Positions 26,059-35,514 are shown, counted from the stretch's first letter. The stretch is 64,000 bases of DNA from Rhizobiales bacterium PAR1 (GCA_002256205.1 NKIW01000001.1:372001-436000), one strand, 5' to 3'. The notes: generated from the letters alone by a model not told the origin. Numbers and translations are program-made.

Positions 26059-26772
26059 TCAGCGCCGCATCGACTGGAGCTTGTCGACGTTATCGACCGA
26101 AGCAATCTTCCACGGCTCGGCCACCGCCGCCTGATTCCACTTCTGGAACGCCGGAAGGTTATAGATCGCGTCGATATATTCATTCGCGACCCGATCAACC
26201 GGGATTTCATAGGAGCGGATGCGCGTCGCAAGTGGGGCAAACATGGCGTCAATGGCGCCAAATTCACCGAAGAGGAAGGCCCCGTTGCCACCGGCTTCAA
26301 GCCGAAAACGACGCCAATAATTGACAAGGCGCATCACGTCAGCCTCGGCGGCGGCGGTCATCCGACCGGCAGCACGACGACGCAGGTTCATCGGGCACTG
26401 CTGGCGAAGCGCCTGAAAACCGGTGTGGATTTCCGACGCCATCGCGCGTGCAATCGCCCGGTATTCGATATCTTCCGGCCAGAGTCCGGCCTCGGGGTGC
26501 AGATCATTGACGTATTCGATGATTGCCAGCGATTCCCACACCATCAGGTTGCCGTATTTCAACGCCGGCACCAGCCCAGTCGGCGAATATTGCATCACCT
26601 GCTGCTTGGTATTGGGATGATCGAGCGGAATCAGAACTTCCGCAAATGGAACGCTCCGCCCCGCCATCGCCAGCCACGGCCGCAACGACCAGGACGAATA
26701 ATTCTTGTTGCCGATGACCAGCGTCAGCTTGGGCGGAAACTTCGGCTGCGCGCCGTGATTTGTGCTGACCAT
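26059..26772 (-). CDS. Glutathione S-transferase family protein
   Basis: The 237-residue protein has an N-terminal thioredoxin-like domain beginning LTLVIGNKNYSSWSLRPWLAM, with Ser in the SSWSLRPW motif near the thiol site, PTGLVPALKYG and the ESLAIIEYVNDLHP glutathione-binding turn. A helical C-terminal domain follows. The arrangement is that of the zeta-like/YfcF group. Its ATG overlaps the last base of the rhodanese gene stop codon (TAATG), so the two form an operon that probably handles thiols or sulfur-containing electrophiles. Confidence 0.9.
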   Translation of the reverse strand: MVSTNHGAQPKFPPKLTLVIGNKNYSSWSLRPWLAMAGRSVPFAEVLIPLDHPNTKQQVMQYSPTGLVPALKYGNLMVWESLAIIEYVNDLHPEAGLWPEDIEYRAIARAMASEIHTGFQALRQQCPMNLRRRAAGRMTAAAEADVMRLVNYWRRFRLEAGGNGAFLFGEFGAIDAMFAPLATRIRSYEIPVDRVANEYIDAIYNLPAFQKWNQAAVAEPWKIASVDNVDKLQSMRR

Positions 26773-27191
26773 TACGGCTTCTCCTCATGCTTGACGTACG
26801 GGGCCTCGATGGCACCGCCAGATTTCTTCCAGGCGCCAAATCCGCCTTCAATATGCGCGACGGGTTTCAGGCCCATCTGCTGTGCCGTATGCGCGGCCAA
26901 CGCCGAACGCCAACCACCGGCGCAGAAAAAAACAAAGGTCTTGTCCTGCTGGAATTGCGGCTTGGCATAGGGACTATCCGGATCGATCCAGAATTCGAGC
27001 ATGCCGCGCGGACAATGGAAGGCACCGGGCATCCGCCCTTCCCGCTCCAGCTCCCGTGGATCACGGATATCGACGAACTGCACATCGTCCCGTCCGAGCA
27101 GGCCCTGCGCTTCCTCGAGAGTGAGCGTCCGGATGGCCGCATTGGCCTCGGCTAGAAGCGCTTTGTAGCCCTTGGTGATCGTCTGCGCCAC
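26772..27191 (-). CDS. Rhodanese-domain sulfurtransferase
   Basis: The most likely start is the GTG at 27191 (VAQTITKGYKALLAEANAAI), with GGGGGC upstream, giving 139 residues; this matches where homologues begin. The rhodanese domain shows FVDIRDPRELEREGRMPGAFHCPRGMLEFW and the active-site cysteine in FFCAGGWRS. It should move sulfane sulfur to an acceptor. It lies directly upstream of, and touching, a glutathione transferase gene. Confidence 0.9.
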   Translation of the reverse strand: MAQTITKGYKALLAEANAAIRTLTLEEAQGLLGRDDVQFVDIRDPRELEREGRMPGAFHCPRGMLEFWIDPDSPYAKPQFQQDKTFVFFCAGGWRSALAAHTAQQMGLKPVAHIEGGFGAWKKSGGAIEAPYVKHEEKP

Positions 27192-27377
27192 GAAATGCCC
27201 CCGAATCGGCTCTGGAACTATTCTGTGTTGTAAACAATCATCGATCTCGCGCAATCCGCGAACATGCGCGCCAGATGCCACAACGCCGAGGTTCTGCAGA
27301 AAAACTCGTTCGAAAGCGTAAAAAGCGATGACATTTCCGTGCGGCACTTGACCGCAGGAACTGACTCGGCGACGAGC

Positions 27378-27659
27378 ATGCTCATGGAATCACATTTGCC
27401 GACCGCTGCCGAAATCGAGATCCGCATGCTGGCCATCGCTGCCGAGCTTGGGCCTGAAAAATCACTTTGCCCCTCCGATGTCGCGCGGGCACTGACCGGC
27501 ACGCATCCGGAACAGTGGGGGCCGCTTATGCAGCCGATCCGCAAGGTCGCCGTCCGTCTTGCAATGGAGGGACGCATCGTCATCCTGCGGAAGGGGCGCG
27601 CGGCCGATCCTGCCGACTTCAAGGGCGTCTACCGGCTTATCCAGCCCAGACACGAATAA
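27378..27659 (+). CDS. DUF3253 family protein
   Basis: The product (93 residues from the ATG at 27378, or 91 from 27384) has the DUF3253 pattern: IEIRMLAIAAELGPEKSLCPSDVARALTG, then QPIRKVAVRLAMEGRIVILRKGR with the closing DFKGVYRL. The fold resembles a winged helix, suggesting nucleic-acid binding, but the function is unknown. It is transcribed away from the rhodanese gene. Confidence 0.85.
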   Translation: MLMESHLPTAAEIEIRMLAIAAELGPEKSLCPSDVARALTGTHPEQWGPLMQPIRKVAVRLAMEGRIVILRKGRAADPADFKGVYRLIQPRHE

Positions 27660-27848
27660 CGAGCCAGGACAAGAATAGCCGATCAAGACACGCATAAACC
27701 GAGGCAAAACGCTGCCTAGTTTCCTTCCTCGGCAAGGAATTGTTGATCAAGAAATAGGCAACCCAGCCTGCTACCGATTGTCGCAGCCTTTTCGTAACTC
27801 TTTGCCCTCAGCGTGCGAACCAGAAGTTTCGTTGCGTTTGAGGTTAAA

Positions 27849-29006
27849 ATGAACCTGTTGCGTGTTTTTTTTCGCGAAGAGCGGGGGGCAACTGCCGTCG
27901 CCTTTGCCGTTGCTCTCGTGCCATTGCTCGCCACCTTCACGCTGGCGCTCGATTACGCTTCGGTCAACCAGACCCGTTCGTCCTATCAGTCGGTCGCGGA
28001 TTCCGCCGCGCTGGCTGGCGCGACAGCCTCCACCACGGATACGGATGAAATCCGCAAGACGCGGGCGAAGAACTGGTTCGATGCCATGGCATCCAGCCAG
28101 CGGCTTCCAGCGAGTGATATCAATGTGACCGTGAAAGATGGTCAGGTTGAGGTTACCGCCAACGTGACAGTGAAGCCGATGATCAACATGATCGATCTCG
28201 GTAATTACACGGTCCAGGTTCGCTCTGTCGCAATGATCTCGCAGGAGGTGATCCACCGCGTTCTCGATGTTGCTATGTGCATTGATGCGACCGGCTCGAT
28301 GCAGAACACGATCAACAGCGTCAAGGCGCGCGCCCAGAATTTCTCGACCGACCTCAACAACGCGTTGAAGGCGCGCGGCCTTGAAGCCTTCGATCACATG
28401 CGCATTCGCGTCGTTTATTACCGGGACTTCGCGGTCGATAAGGGGCCTGTCTACTATCCCGGTTGGGGCTGGTATGGCGGCAAGGCGATGAGCACATCAG
28501 ACTTTTTTGTCCAGCCCGCCAAAAAGTCGGATCTTGAATCTTTTATCGGTTCGGAATCAGCCTCTGGCGGTGGCGATGAGCCGGAGTCGAGCTACGAATG
28601 CATCAACGAGGGCATGTCCTCGAAATGGTTCACCAAGGGCAATCCGATCCCCGATACCGCTTTCAAGGCGGATGAGGTCTATCCCGTGATCATTCTGTGG
28701 TCGGACGCGAATGCCTTGCCGATTCCGCATTGGAATTCGATCAATTCGGGCCAATACCCTGCGAATATGCCGCAATCGGAAACGGCCTTCCGTAACAAAT
28801 GGAATACTTCCAGCGTCATCGATCAGAAAAACCGGCTGCTGGTTCACTTCGGCCTGTGCAACGCAAATTCATGGAGCTTTGCCCGTTCGCTCGATGGCTA
28901 CATGTGCGGCGGCAGCCTATCAGACGGCAACACCAACATGATCAACAAGATCGCCGATGTAATGGTGGTCCGCTTCCAGAACCGTCTGACGCGTCTGGCA
29001 AAATAG
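27849..29006 (+). CDS. TadG-like pilus-associated protein with von Willebrand A domain (first)
   Basis: The ATG at 27849 follows GAGGT and gives 385 residues. The N-terminus (FFREERGATAVAFAVALVPLL) is the Tad/TadE-like signal-anchor with the ERGAxAxxFA motif. A short extracytoplasmic domain precedes a von Willebrand A domain with the metal site DATGS at 146-150. Three cysteine pairs are possible in the second half. Such proteins are secreted or membrane-anchored and are often, but not always, parts of Flp/Tad pili. No tad secretion gene is in the window. A paralogue follows. Confidence 0.85.
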   Translation: MNLLRVFFREERGATAVAFAVALVPLLATFTLALDYASVNQTRSSYQSVADSAALAGATASTTDTDEIRKTRAKNWFDAMASSQRLPASDINVTVKDGQVEVTANVTVKPMINMIDLGNYTVQVRSVAMISQEVIHRVLDVAMCIDATGSMQNTINSVKARAQNFSTDLNNALKARGLEAFDHMRIRVVYYRDFAVDKGPVYYPGWGWYGGKAMSTSDFFVQPAKKSDLESFIGSESASGGGDEPESSYECINEGMSSKWFTKGNPIPDTAFKADEVYPVIILWSDANALPIPHWNSINSGQYPANMPQSETAFRNKWNTSSVIDQKNRLLVHFGLCNANSWSFARSLDGYMCGGSLSDGNTNMINKIADVMVVRFQNRLTRLAK

Positions 29007-29120
29007 CGAAATCCGCGAACCGGTCTGCAAATGCGGCGTCGCCCACCGATTGGGCAGTCAGGTTCATGCTAAATAGAATGTCAATTCGATAGAGCTGTTT
29101 TTCGAATATTATCTTTGGCG

Positions 29121-29147
29121 AATATTATAAATATTATGTGACATAAT
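29121..29147 (+). promoter_or_regulatory. AT-rich palindromes upstream of the second TadG-like gene
   Basis: AATATT-ATA-AATATT at 29121-29135 overlaps the perfect palindrome ATTATG-TGA-CATAAT at 29133-29147, about 30 bases before the ATG at 29177. A further CAAACC/GGTTTG pair lies at about 29152-29172. The AT-richness stands out from the GC-rich surroundings and fits a promoter with an operator. Confidence 0.5.
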
Positions 29148-29176
29148 GTCCCAAACCATAAAGTTGGGTTTGTCAC

Positions 29177-30355
29177 ATGCGTCGGATCAAAGAGTTCTGG
29201 AAAGATAGAAGGGGTGCCACAACGGTTGTCATGGCGTTGGCCATGGTGCCGGTGATGAGCATTCTTGGCATCGCGACCGACTACGCCAAGGCAACAAGCC
29301 AACGCAATGCCTTGCAGCAGGCAATCGACGCTGCGGCAATTGCCATTGCGAAAGATCCTGATGCCAACCTGATCTCTAATGCCGACCTGAAGGCGCGTGC
29401 CGTCGCCTACGCCAATGCAGCAGTGGGCAATTCCCCGGTCGACAACATGTCCATGACGGTCAGCATTGATGCGGACCGAGCAACCCTTTCCGCCAGCGGG
29501 ACGGTGAAGTTGAATTTCGGCGCCTTCCTCGGCGCGGATACGCTGACTGTCGCCTCAACTGTCACCGTCGAACTCTCGAAGATGAAAAACGTCGAGATCG
29601 CGCTGGTGCTCGACAACACCGGTTCGATGGGCGGTTCAAAGATCAACGAGCTCAAGAAGGCCGTGAAGGCGTTGATCGACTTCTTCGAGCCGCGCATCAA
29701 GAACCCCGATGACGTCAAGATCGCGCTGGTGCCCTTCACCAATGTCGTGCGGACAAATTCTTCCTGGATGCAAAGCTGGATGCTGAAGTCCACCCCGCCC
29801 AACAACTGGCAGGGTTGCGTGCAGGATCGCAATGCGCCGTATGACATCACCGACCAGCCGCCGAGCGCGGGGGTTGGCGACTCGCTCTATCCGGTGACGT
29901 CGAGCTGCGGTGGTCTCGCGGAAATCATTCCGATGACCAACAACCTCACCGCCATTCGCGCGGCTGCGGACACGATGATCGCATCGGGCTCGACCGACGT
30001 GCCGCTCGGCATTGCCTGGGGCTGGCATGCGCTGTCGAACGGCGTTCCGTTGACACAGGGCAGCCCTGACAGCACGCCCAACGTCATGCGCGTCATGGTG
30101 GTGCTGACCGATGGCGAAAACACCGCGCACCGCTGGGCGAATGACATCGATGCACGGATGAATCTCGTGTGCTCGAACGTCAAGGCGCAGAACATCACCG
30201 TGTTTACCGTCCGTGTGCTCGACGGCAACCAGACGCTTCTGCGCAACTGCGCCACCTCAACCGCGCATTATTTCAACGTCACGAACGCCTCGCAGTTAAC
30301 GCCGGTCTTCGAGCAGATCGCGCAGACCATGTCGAAGCTGCGCATCTCGAAATAA
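29177..30355 (+). CDS. TadG-like pilus-associated protein with von Willebrand A domain (second)
   Basis: The 392-residue protein has the same layout as its neighbour: a Tad N-terminus (FWKDRRGATTVVMALAMVPVM), an intermediate domain and a von Willebrand A domain with DNTGSMGGSK, the metal-site residues again falling at 146-150. VVLTDGENTAHRWAND contributes the second metal loop. Two cysteine pairs are likely outside the cell. The two proteins are similar only in architecture, so the duplication is old. It ends five bases before the convergent YdcF gene. Confidence 0.88.
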   Translation: MRRIKEFWKDRRGATTVVMALAMVPVMSILGIATDYAKATSQRNALQQAIDAAAIAIAKDPDANLISNADLKARAVAYANAAVGNSPVDNMSMTVSIDADRATLSASGTVKLNFGAFLGADTLTVASTVTVELSKMKNVEIALVLDNTGSMGGSKINELKKAVKALIDFFEPRIKNPDDVKIALVPFTNVVRTNSSWMQSWMLKSTPPNNWQGCVQDRNAPYDITDQPPSAGVGDSLYPVTSSCGGLAEIIPMTNNLTAIRAAADTMIASGSTDVPLGIAWGWHALSNGVPLTQGSPDSTPNVMRVMVVLTDGENTAHRWANDIDARMNLVCSNVKAQNITVFTVRVLDGNQTLLRNCATSTAHYFNVTNASQLTPVFEQIAQTMSKLRISK

Positions 30356-30360
30356 TGCCT

Positions 30361-31173
30361 TCATGGACCGGGGAAAAACGCTCCGGTCCGTCCCATGGCG
30401 TAATAACCCGCAAGACCGAACCACTCTTTCACCGCGATATCGAGCCGTGACAGCCCCTTCGAGAGGCTCGGGAATGGGTTGCGCTTGTCGCCCCAGCCGC
30501 TGGTGCGGAAATCAACGGGATAAGCCTCGACCGTGAATCCGGCCTGACGGAAAATCCCCATCGAGCGCGGCATGTGGAAGGCCGAAGTCACCAGCAGCCA
30601 GCGTTCGCCGGCCTTGGGCTGGATAAGGTCGCGCGTGAAAATCGCATTCTCATAGGTATTGCGCGACTTGTTCTCGAAGATGATCCGCTTGGGATCGAGC
30701 CCAAAAGCGCCGATTTTCTGGGCGATCTGGTCAGCCTCCGGCACACCGGAACCGATCATCGCCCCCGCGCCACCAGAAAATACGATCTTCGTCTCGGGAA
30801 AGCGCCGCGCCAGCGCGAGCATCTCGAGAATGCGGTCGCCCGCCTCGTTCAGTTCGAGCGGATAGATGCGCGTCGCGGAAGCCTCGGGATCCGAGGCGCC
30901 GCCGAGCACGATGATACCGGTGATGCCCGGCACCGGCCCCTCGGTGCCATTCTTCGCCCTCCAATCCGGAAAGCGATCTTCCAGCGGCAGGATCACAAAA
31001 TTCGGCAAGGGCGAAAGGCCAGCGAGGCCGATCACCAGCAACATGAACAGCGTAAAGGCTGCGCCGCCGCGCCGACCGGTGATCAGCGCCCAGACGACGC
31101 CGACAACGGCCAGCGCGAGCAGGATGTTCGAAGGCGTGGTGAAGAACCAGAGGATTTTGCCAAGCGTGTGCAT
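30361..31173 (-). CDS. YdcF/DUF218 family membrane protein
   Basis: From the ATG at 31173 the product has 270 residues: two N-terminal transmembrane helices, then a DUF218 domain with GIIVLGGAS, KIVFSGGAG, RIIFENKSRNTYENA and LLVTSAFHMPRS. This is the ElyC/SanA/YdcF group, whose E. coli member ElyC is required for normal peptidoglycan/undecaprenyl-phosphate recycling at low temperature. The active reaction is not known. A GTG just upstream at 31176 is also in frame. Confidence 0.88.
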   Translation of the reverse strand: MHTLGKILWFFTTPSNILLALAVVGVVWALITGRRGGAAFTLFMLLVIGLAGLSPLPNFVILPLEDRFPDWRAKNGTEGPVPGITGIIVLGGASDPEASATRIYPLELNEAGDRILEMLALARRFPETKIVFSGGAGAMIGSGVPEADQIAQKIGAFGLDPKRIIFENKSRNTYENAIFTRDLIQPKAGERWLLVTSAFHMPRSMGIFRQAGFTVEAYPVDFRTSGWGDKRNPFPSLSKGLSRLDIAVKEWFGLAGYYAMGRTGAFFPGP

Positions 31174-31232
31174 CACCCGCTTCTAGCGGAGTTTCTGGGC
31201 ATTTGCAGGCATGAATGCGGCAACCGCAGGGA

Positions 31233-31538
31233 TTATCCGCATTCCTGTACGATGAGGCTGGAACGCACCCAGCCGGGGATCATCTTGCCCCGGCGCGGCC
31301 CGGAATAGATCACCGGCGCCCAGCCCTTCGCCTCGTTCCGCGTGGAATCAAGCTGAACATCCTCACCGAACGGCACTTTCACGAGGATTTTCGATTTCGC
31401 ATCCGGCTTCTCGCGCACCGCGACGAAGCCATCCTTCGTTTTCTTCACGTCGCAGAAGAGCGTGGCGTGGGCGGGAGAAAGGCCAACCGCGAGCAAAACG
31501 CTCGCAAAAGCCAGCAACTTTGTGAAACCGTCGCTCAT
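31233..31538 (-). CDS. Exported SH3-like domain protein
   Basis: The ATG at 31538 has AGGTGA five bases upstream and gives 101 residues. A signal peptide (to about PAHA-T) precedes one small domain: LFCDVKKTKDGFVAVREKPDAKSKILVKVPFGEDVQL, then GWAPVIYSGPRRGKMIPGWVRSSLI. The spacing of VREKPD and the strands fits a bacterial SH3 domain, which usually binds peptidoglycan or partner peptides. Two cysteines (FCD and QECG) may form a disulfide. Confidence 0.75.
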   Translation of the reverse strand: MSDGFTKLLAFASVLLAVGLSPAHATLFCDVKKTKDGFVAVREKPDAKSKILVKVPFGEDVQLDSTRNEAKGWAPVIYSGPRRGKMIPGWVRSSLIVQECG

Positions 31539-31557
31539 CGCATTCACCTGCAAACGC

Positions 31558-32730
31558 TCAGCCCCCCTTCGAGAACAGCTCCCGCCCGATCAGCATACGA
31601 CGGATTTCGCTGGTGCCGGCGCCGATCTCATAGAGCTTGGCGTCCCGCAGGAGGCGGCCCGTCGGGTATTCGTTGATGTAGCCGTTGCCGCCGAGAAGCT
31701 GGATCGCATCGAGCGCGACCATGGTGGCCTTTTCCGCCGCGTAGAGGATCGCACCGGCGGCATCCTCGCGCGTGGTTTCACCGCGATCACACGCCTTGGC
31801 GACGGCGTAAACATAGGCCTTGCAGGCGTTCATGCCGACATACATGTCCGCGACCTTGCCCTGCACGAGCTGGAATTCGCCGATCGCGCGGCCGAATTGC
31901 TTGCGCTCATGGACATAGGGCATGACGATATCCATCGCTGCCTGCATGATACCGAGCGGCCCCGCCGCCAGCACTGCGCGCTCGTACTCGAGACCGGACA
32001 TCAGGATATTGCCGCCCTTGCCTTCATCCGAGAGGCGGTTTTCCTCCGGCACTTCGCAATCCTGAAACACGAGTTCGCCGGTCTCCGAGCCGCGCATACC
32101 AAGTTTGTCGAGCTTCTGTGCGACTGAAAAGCCCTTGAAACCTTTCTCGATCAGGAAGGCGGAAATCCCCTTCGGACCCGCATCGGGATCGGTTTTCGCG
32201 TAAACGATCAGCGTCTCGGCGGTCGGCCCGTTGGTGATCCACATCTTCGAACCGTTGAGGATGTAGCGGTCGCCCTTTTTCACCGCGCGCAGCTTCATCG
32301 AGACGACATCCGAGCCTGCCCCCGGCTCGCTCATCGCTAGCGCGCCGAGATGCTCACCGGAGATCAGCTTGGGGAGATAGCGCGCCTTTTGCTCCTTGCT
32401 GCCCCAGCGCCTGAGCTGGTTGACGCAGAGATTTGAATGCGCGCCATACGAGAGACCCACCGAGGCGGAGGCGCGCGAGATTTCCTCCATCGCGACGACA
32501 TGATCGAGATAACCGAGGCCCGTGCCGCCATCTTCCTCCGGCACCGTCATGCCGTGGAGGCCCAGCGCACCCATTTCCGGCCAGAGATGACGCGGGAACC
32601 AGTCCTCGCGATCCACCTTTTCTGCCAGCGGCGCGATCTTGTCCTGCGCAAAGGCGGCGACGCTCTCGCGGATCGCATCAGCGGTTTCGCCAAGGTCGAA
32701 ATTGAACGGCTTCGCAGCGTTGGGGATCAC
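31558..32730 (-). CDS. ivd: Isovaleryl-CoA dehydrogenase
   Basis: The GTG at 32730, with GGGAG upstream, gives 390 residues, the usual size. It is an acyl-CoA dehydrogenase with FAD-binding segments [12 protein letters not shown] and [14 protein letters not shown]. The catalytic glutamate is in the isovaleryl-specific position, E250 in [15 protein letters not shown], rather than the position used by short- and medium-chain enzymes. [32 protein letters not shown] is the conserved C-terminal half. It oxidises isovaleryl-CoA to 3-methylcrotonyl-CoA, the substrate of MccAB. Confidence 0.95.
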   Translation of the reverse strand: MIPNAAKPFNFDLGETADAIRESVAAFAQDKIAPLAEKVDREDWFPRHLWPEMGALGLHGMTVPEEDGGTGLGYLDHVVAMEEISRASASVGLSYGAHSNLCVNQLRRWGSKEQKARYLPKLISGEHLGALAMSEPGAGSDVVSMKLRAVKKGDRYILNGSKMWITNGPTAETLIVYAKTDPDAGPKGISAFLIEKGFKGFSVAQKLDKLGMRGSETGELVFQDCEVPEENRLSDEGKGGNILMSGLEYERAVLAAGPLGIMQAAMDIVMPYVHERKQFGRAIGEFQLVQGKVADMYVGMNACKAYVYAVAKACDRGETTREDAAGAILYAAEKATMVALDAIQLLGGNGYINEYPTGRLLRDAKLYEIGAGTSEIRRMLIGRELFSKGG

Positions 32731-32983
32731 GGCTCTCACTCCCGGTATGATTCTTATTAGGACAACAACACTGACATAAATGTCGCATGCCCATGTCACA
32801 ATGAAAAGGTCATCACCACAATGAAAACTGCGGAGCCATTTGGCTAGCCCGTCGATGGGCGAAGGTAGCGTTTTCACGCGCCCCTCCCGTTCAGGAGCCG
32901 CTAACCCTTCCCGGCGAATGCCGCATGACCTTAACCGGCTCGTGACCAGCCTGCCCTAGGTTTCTCTCTGACGAGGGATTGGG

Positions 32984-34363
32984 ATGTCTGACAGTCAACA
33001 CGCCGGCGGGAACCCCGAGAAGGCAGGTGCGACGCATCTGCTTGCCGTGGTGATGCGCCTTTATGCCCGCCACGGCGCAGCGGCGGCAGCCCTCGGCGTG
33101 CGCCTGAGCGCGGCGGGGCTCGCCTATCTCCTCCAGATCGTGCTGGCGCGTAGCCTTGGTTCGGCCGATTATGGCACCTTCAGCTTCACTTGGAGCCTTG
33201 TGACCATCGGCGGCTTTCTGGCAACCCTCGGGTTCGGGCAAATCGCCGTGCGGTTTCTGGCGCAGTATCACCATGATGGCCAGCACGGTCTTGCGCGCGG
33301 GTTTTTGCGCGCCGGCCTCGCGGCGAGCCTCATCGGCAGTCTTGTTATCGCCTGCGCTGCGCTGCTGATGCGCCCTGCCCTCGAACAGGGCTACGGCGAG
33401 CTCTGCACGGCAACCTTGACCATAGGGCTGATTTCCCTGCCCTTTTTTGCGCTGACGGACTTCATGGAAGGCGTCGCCCGTTCGCAGGGTTGGACCATCC
33501 GCGCGCTGGTGCCGCCCTATATCGTGCGACAGGGTCTTCTCATCCTGATGCTGCTCGTTGCTCTTGTTATCGGCAGGAAAATCGGCGCGGAAACCGCCAT
33601 GCTCGGCGCGCTGATCGCAACCTTCCTTGCCGCATTGACACAAGCAGCACTGCTGATCGGCAAACTGAAAGCCGCAATCCCGCGCGAACCGGCGTATTAT
33701 GCTTTTAACATCTGGAATGAGGCGGCGCGCCCGACGCTGCTCTCCGATCTCGCCCTGCTCGCCCGGCAGAACATGGATCTCATCGTCATGGGACTTCTGG
33801 CGCCACCGGAAGCCGTGGGCCTCTATTTTGCGGCAACCCGCGTCGCCTCGCTGCTCGGCCTCATTGATTTTGCCATCGGCGCAGCCTTCGGCCACCGGTT
33901 TGCACGCGCCGCGCGGGAGGATGGCACCTCTGGCACGCCCACACAGCTCGGGAGCCTCTATGCTGAGGCACGGCGCCTCACCAGTCTGCCCGGTCTCCTC
34001 GCCGCCGTTCTGCTGATGCTCGGCGCACCGATCTTCATGTTGCTGTTCGGACCGGCCTTTGCGGCAGCGGTTGTCCCCGCGCAAATACTCCTCGCAGCGG
34101 GCGGCCTCAAACTGCTGATTGGCCCGGCGGAAGATGCCCTGAGCATGGCGGGGCACCCGGAAACCGTCTGGCGCGCCAACGCCATCGGCGCTCTGGTGAT
34201 GACCATCCTCTGCCTGATGCTGACCCCGCACTGGCAGGCACTTGGCGCCGCGTTTGCTGCGGCAGGCGGCATCATCGCAACCAATCTGATGTTGTTGCGC
34301 GGCCTGAAGGAGCACCTCGGGATCGCGCCACTTCAGCGCACCAGCGCAAAGGCTCTCGCATGA
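32984..34363 (+). CDS. Polysaccharide flippase of the MATE/MVF type
   Basis: The 459-residue protein has about twelve to fourteen hydrophobic helices and no soluble domain. The opening LSAAGLAYLLQIVLARSLGSADYGTFSFTWSL is typical of Wzx/MurJ-like exporters of lipid-linked oligosaccharides. The next gene starts within its stop codon (ATGA overlap), so the two are cotranscribed. The repeat unit it moves is not known, and no glycosyltransferase is adjacent. Confidence 0.88.
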   Translation: MSDSQHAGGNPEKAGATHLLAVVMRLYARHGAAAAALGVRLSAAGLAYLLQIVLARSLGSADYGTFSFTWSLVTIGGFLATLGFGQIAVRFLAQYHHDGQHGLARGFLRAGLAASLIGSLVIACAALLMRPALEQGYGELCTATLTIGLISLPFFALTDFMEGVARSQGWTIRALVPPYIVRQGLLILMLLVALVIGRKIGAETAMLGALIATFLAALTQAALLIGKLKAAIPREPAYYAFNIWNEAARPTLLSDLALLARQNMDLIVMGLLAPPEAVGLYFAATRVASLLGLIDFAIGAAFGHRFARAAREDGTSGTPTQLGSLYAEARRLTSLPGLLAAVLLMLGAPIFMLLFGPAFAAAVVPAQILLAAGGLKLLIGPAEDALSMAGHPETVWRANAIGALVMTILCLMLTPHWQALGAAFAAAGGIIATNLMLLRGLKEHLGIAPLQRTSAKALA

Positions 34364-35514
34364 AAACCGAGCGCTATATTGCCGAATTGACGAGCCTGCC
34401 GGCCTTTGAGCCTGAACGCGAGGGCTGGAGCGCACTGGCCCGCGAGGCCATCGAGCCCAACCCCTTCTACGAACCCGGCTTCCTGATGGCCTCTGCCCGC
34501 AACCTCGAGCGCCCGGATGCGATCATCCTGCTCGTGGTACGGGATTCGGCCCGCAACAACCGCCCAGTCGGACTGTTTCCGCTGTGCTGGCCGCGCCTGC
34601 GTGACGGCATCCTCTTCGGCGCGATCAGCCTTTATCGCAACCCCTACACCAGCCTTTCGACGCCGCTGATCCACGCCGATTGCGTGCCCGAGGTGCTCGA
34701 CGCCGCCTTTGGTCTGCTCGCGGCGCCCGGTGGTCAGGCCGATGTTCTCCACATGCCGCTGATCAGCGCGAGCCGCCCCTTTGGCGCGGCGCTGGCTGCC
34801 TATTGCGCGGGTCGCGGCCTGCCGCAACGGATCGGGAGCCAGTTCAGCCGCGCCGCCATTGAAACGACACTCTCCCTTAGCGAGTACCAGCGCGCCCTCG
34901 CCAGAAACACCCGCAAATCCCTCACCCGCAAGCTGCGCCGACTGGAAGAACGCGGCCCCGTCGCCTTCACGACCATCCGCAAGAACAGCCCGGAAGGCCA
35001 AAAGGCGCTAGATGAATTTCTCTATCTCGAGTCCCTCGGCTGGAAAGGACAGCGCGGCACAGCGCTCGCGAGCAAACCGCAAACGCGCGCCTTTGCACTC
35101 TCCGCCTTCGGCACGGGAAACGATGGTCCCGATCTCTTCTTCGAGCGTCTCTCGGTTAACGGGCGCACCATCGCGATGAACGTCAACCTGATCGCACAGC
35201 GCGTCGTCTACACGATCAAGACCGCCTATGATGAAGCCTACGGCGATTACAGTCCTGGCGCACTGCTCGACTGGAATACGATCCGCTTCGGCACCGCCGG
35301 TGCCGGCATCGCCCGCCTCGATTCCTGTGCCGATCCCGGCCATAGGATTGAGACGATCTGGCGGGAGCGGGAAAGCATTGCGACATTGATCGTCGGCGTT
35401 ACGGCAGCTGTTGCCCCAGCGCGCCTTGACCGCATCGAAACCGGCATGCGCTGGATGTCTCGCGCAATTGGCGGAGCCAAGGCCCTGCGTGACAAGCTCG
35501 CCGGCGCGGCCTGA
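34360..35514 (+). CDS. CelD/BcsL-like acyltransferase (GNAT fold)
   Basis: The 384-residue protein has the GNAT/FemAB-like fold of the CelD group. Family segments are NPFYEPGFLMASARNLERPD, PYTSLSTPLI, NTRKSLTRKLRRLEERG, SLGWKGQRGTAL, and IKTAYDEAYGDYSPGALLDW. CelD-like enzymes modify surface polysaccharides such as cellulose or acetylated glycans. It has no signal peptide. Its start overlaps the flippase stop by four bases; a two-gene exopolysaccharide unit is inferred. Confidence 0.85.
   Translation: MKTERYIAELTSLPAFEPEREGWSALAREAIEPNPFYEPGFLMASARNLERPDAIILLVVRDSARNNRPVGLFPLCWPRLRDGILFGAISLYRNPYTSLSTPLIHADCVPEVLDAAFGLLAAPGGQADVLHMPLISASRPFGAALAAYCAGRGLPQRIGSQFSRAAIETTLSLSEYQRALARNTRKSLTRKLRRLEERGPVAFTTIRKNSPEGQKALDEFLYLESLGWKGQRGTALASKPQTRAFALSAFGTGNDGPDLFFERLSVNGRTIAMNVNLIAQRVVYTIKTAYDEAYGDYSPGALLDWNTIRFGTAGAGIARLDSCADPGHRIETIWRERESIATLIVGVTAAVAPARLDRIETGMRWMSRAIGGAKALRDKLAGAA

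Noticed and set aside
24859-26970. Long plus-strand open frame opposite mccB and the GST gene
   Set aside because: It crosses two well-supported minus-strand genes and the terminator between them, and has no recognisable domain.
32891-34435. Long minus-strand open frame opposite the flippase
   Set aside because: It is low in hydrophobic segments and rich in Gln/Arg/Glu, as expected for the complement of a membrane-protein gene.
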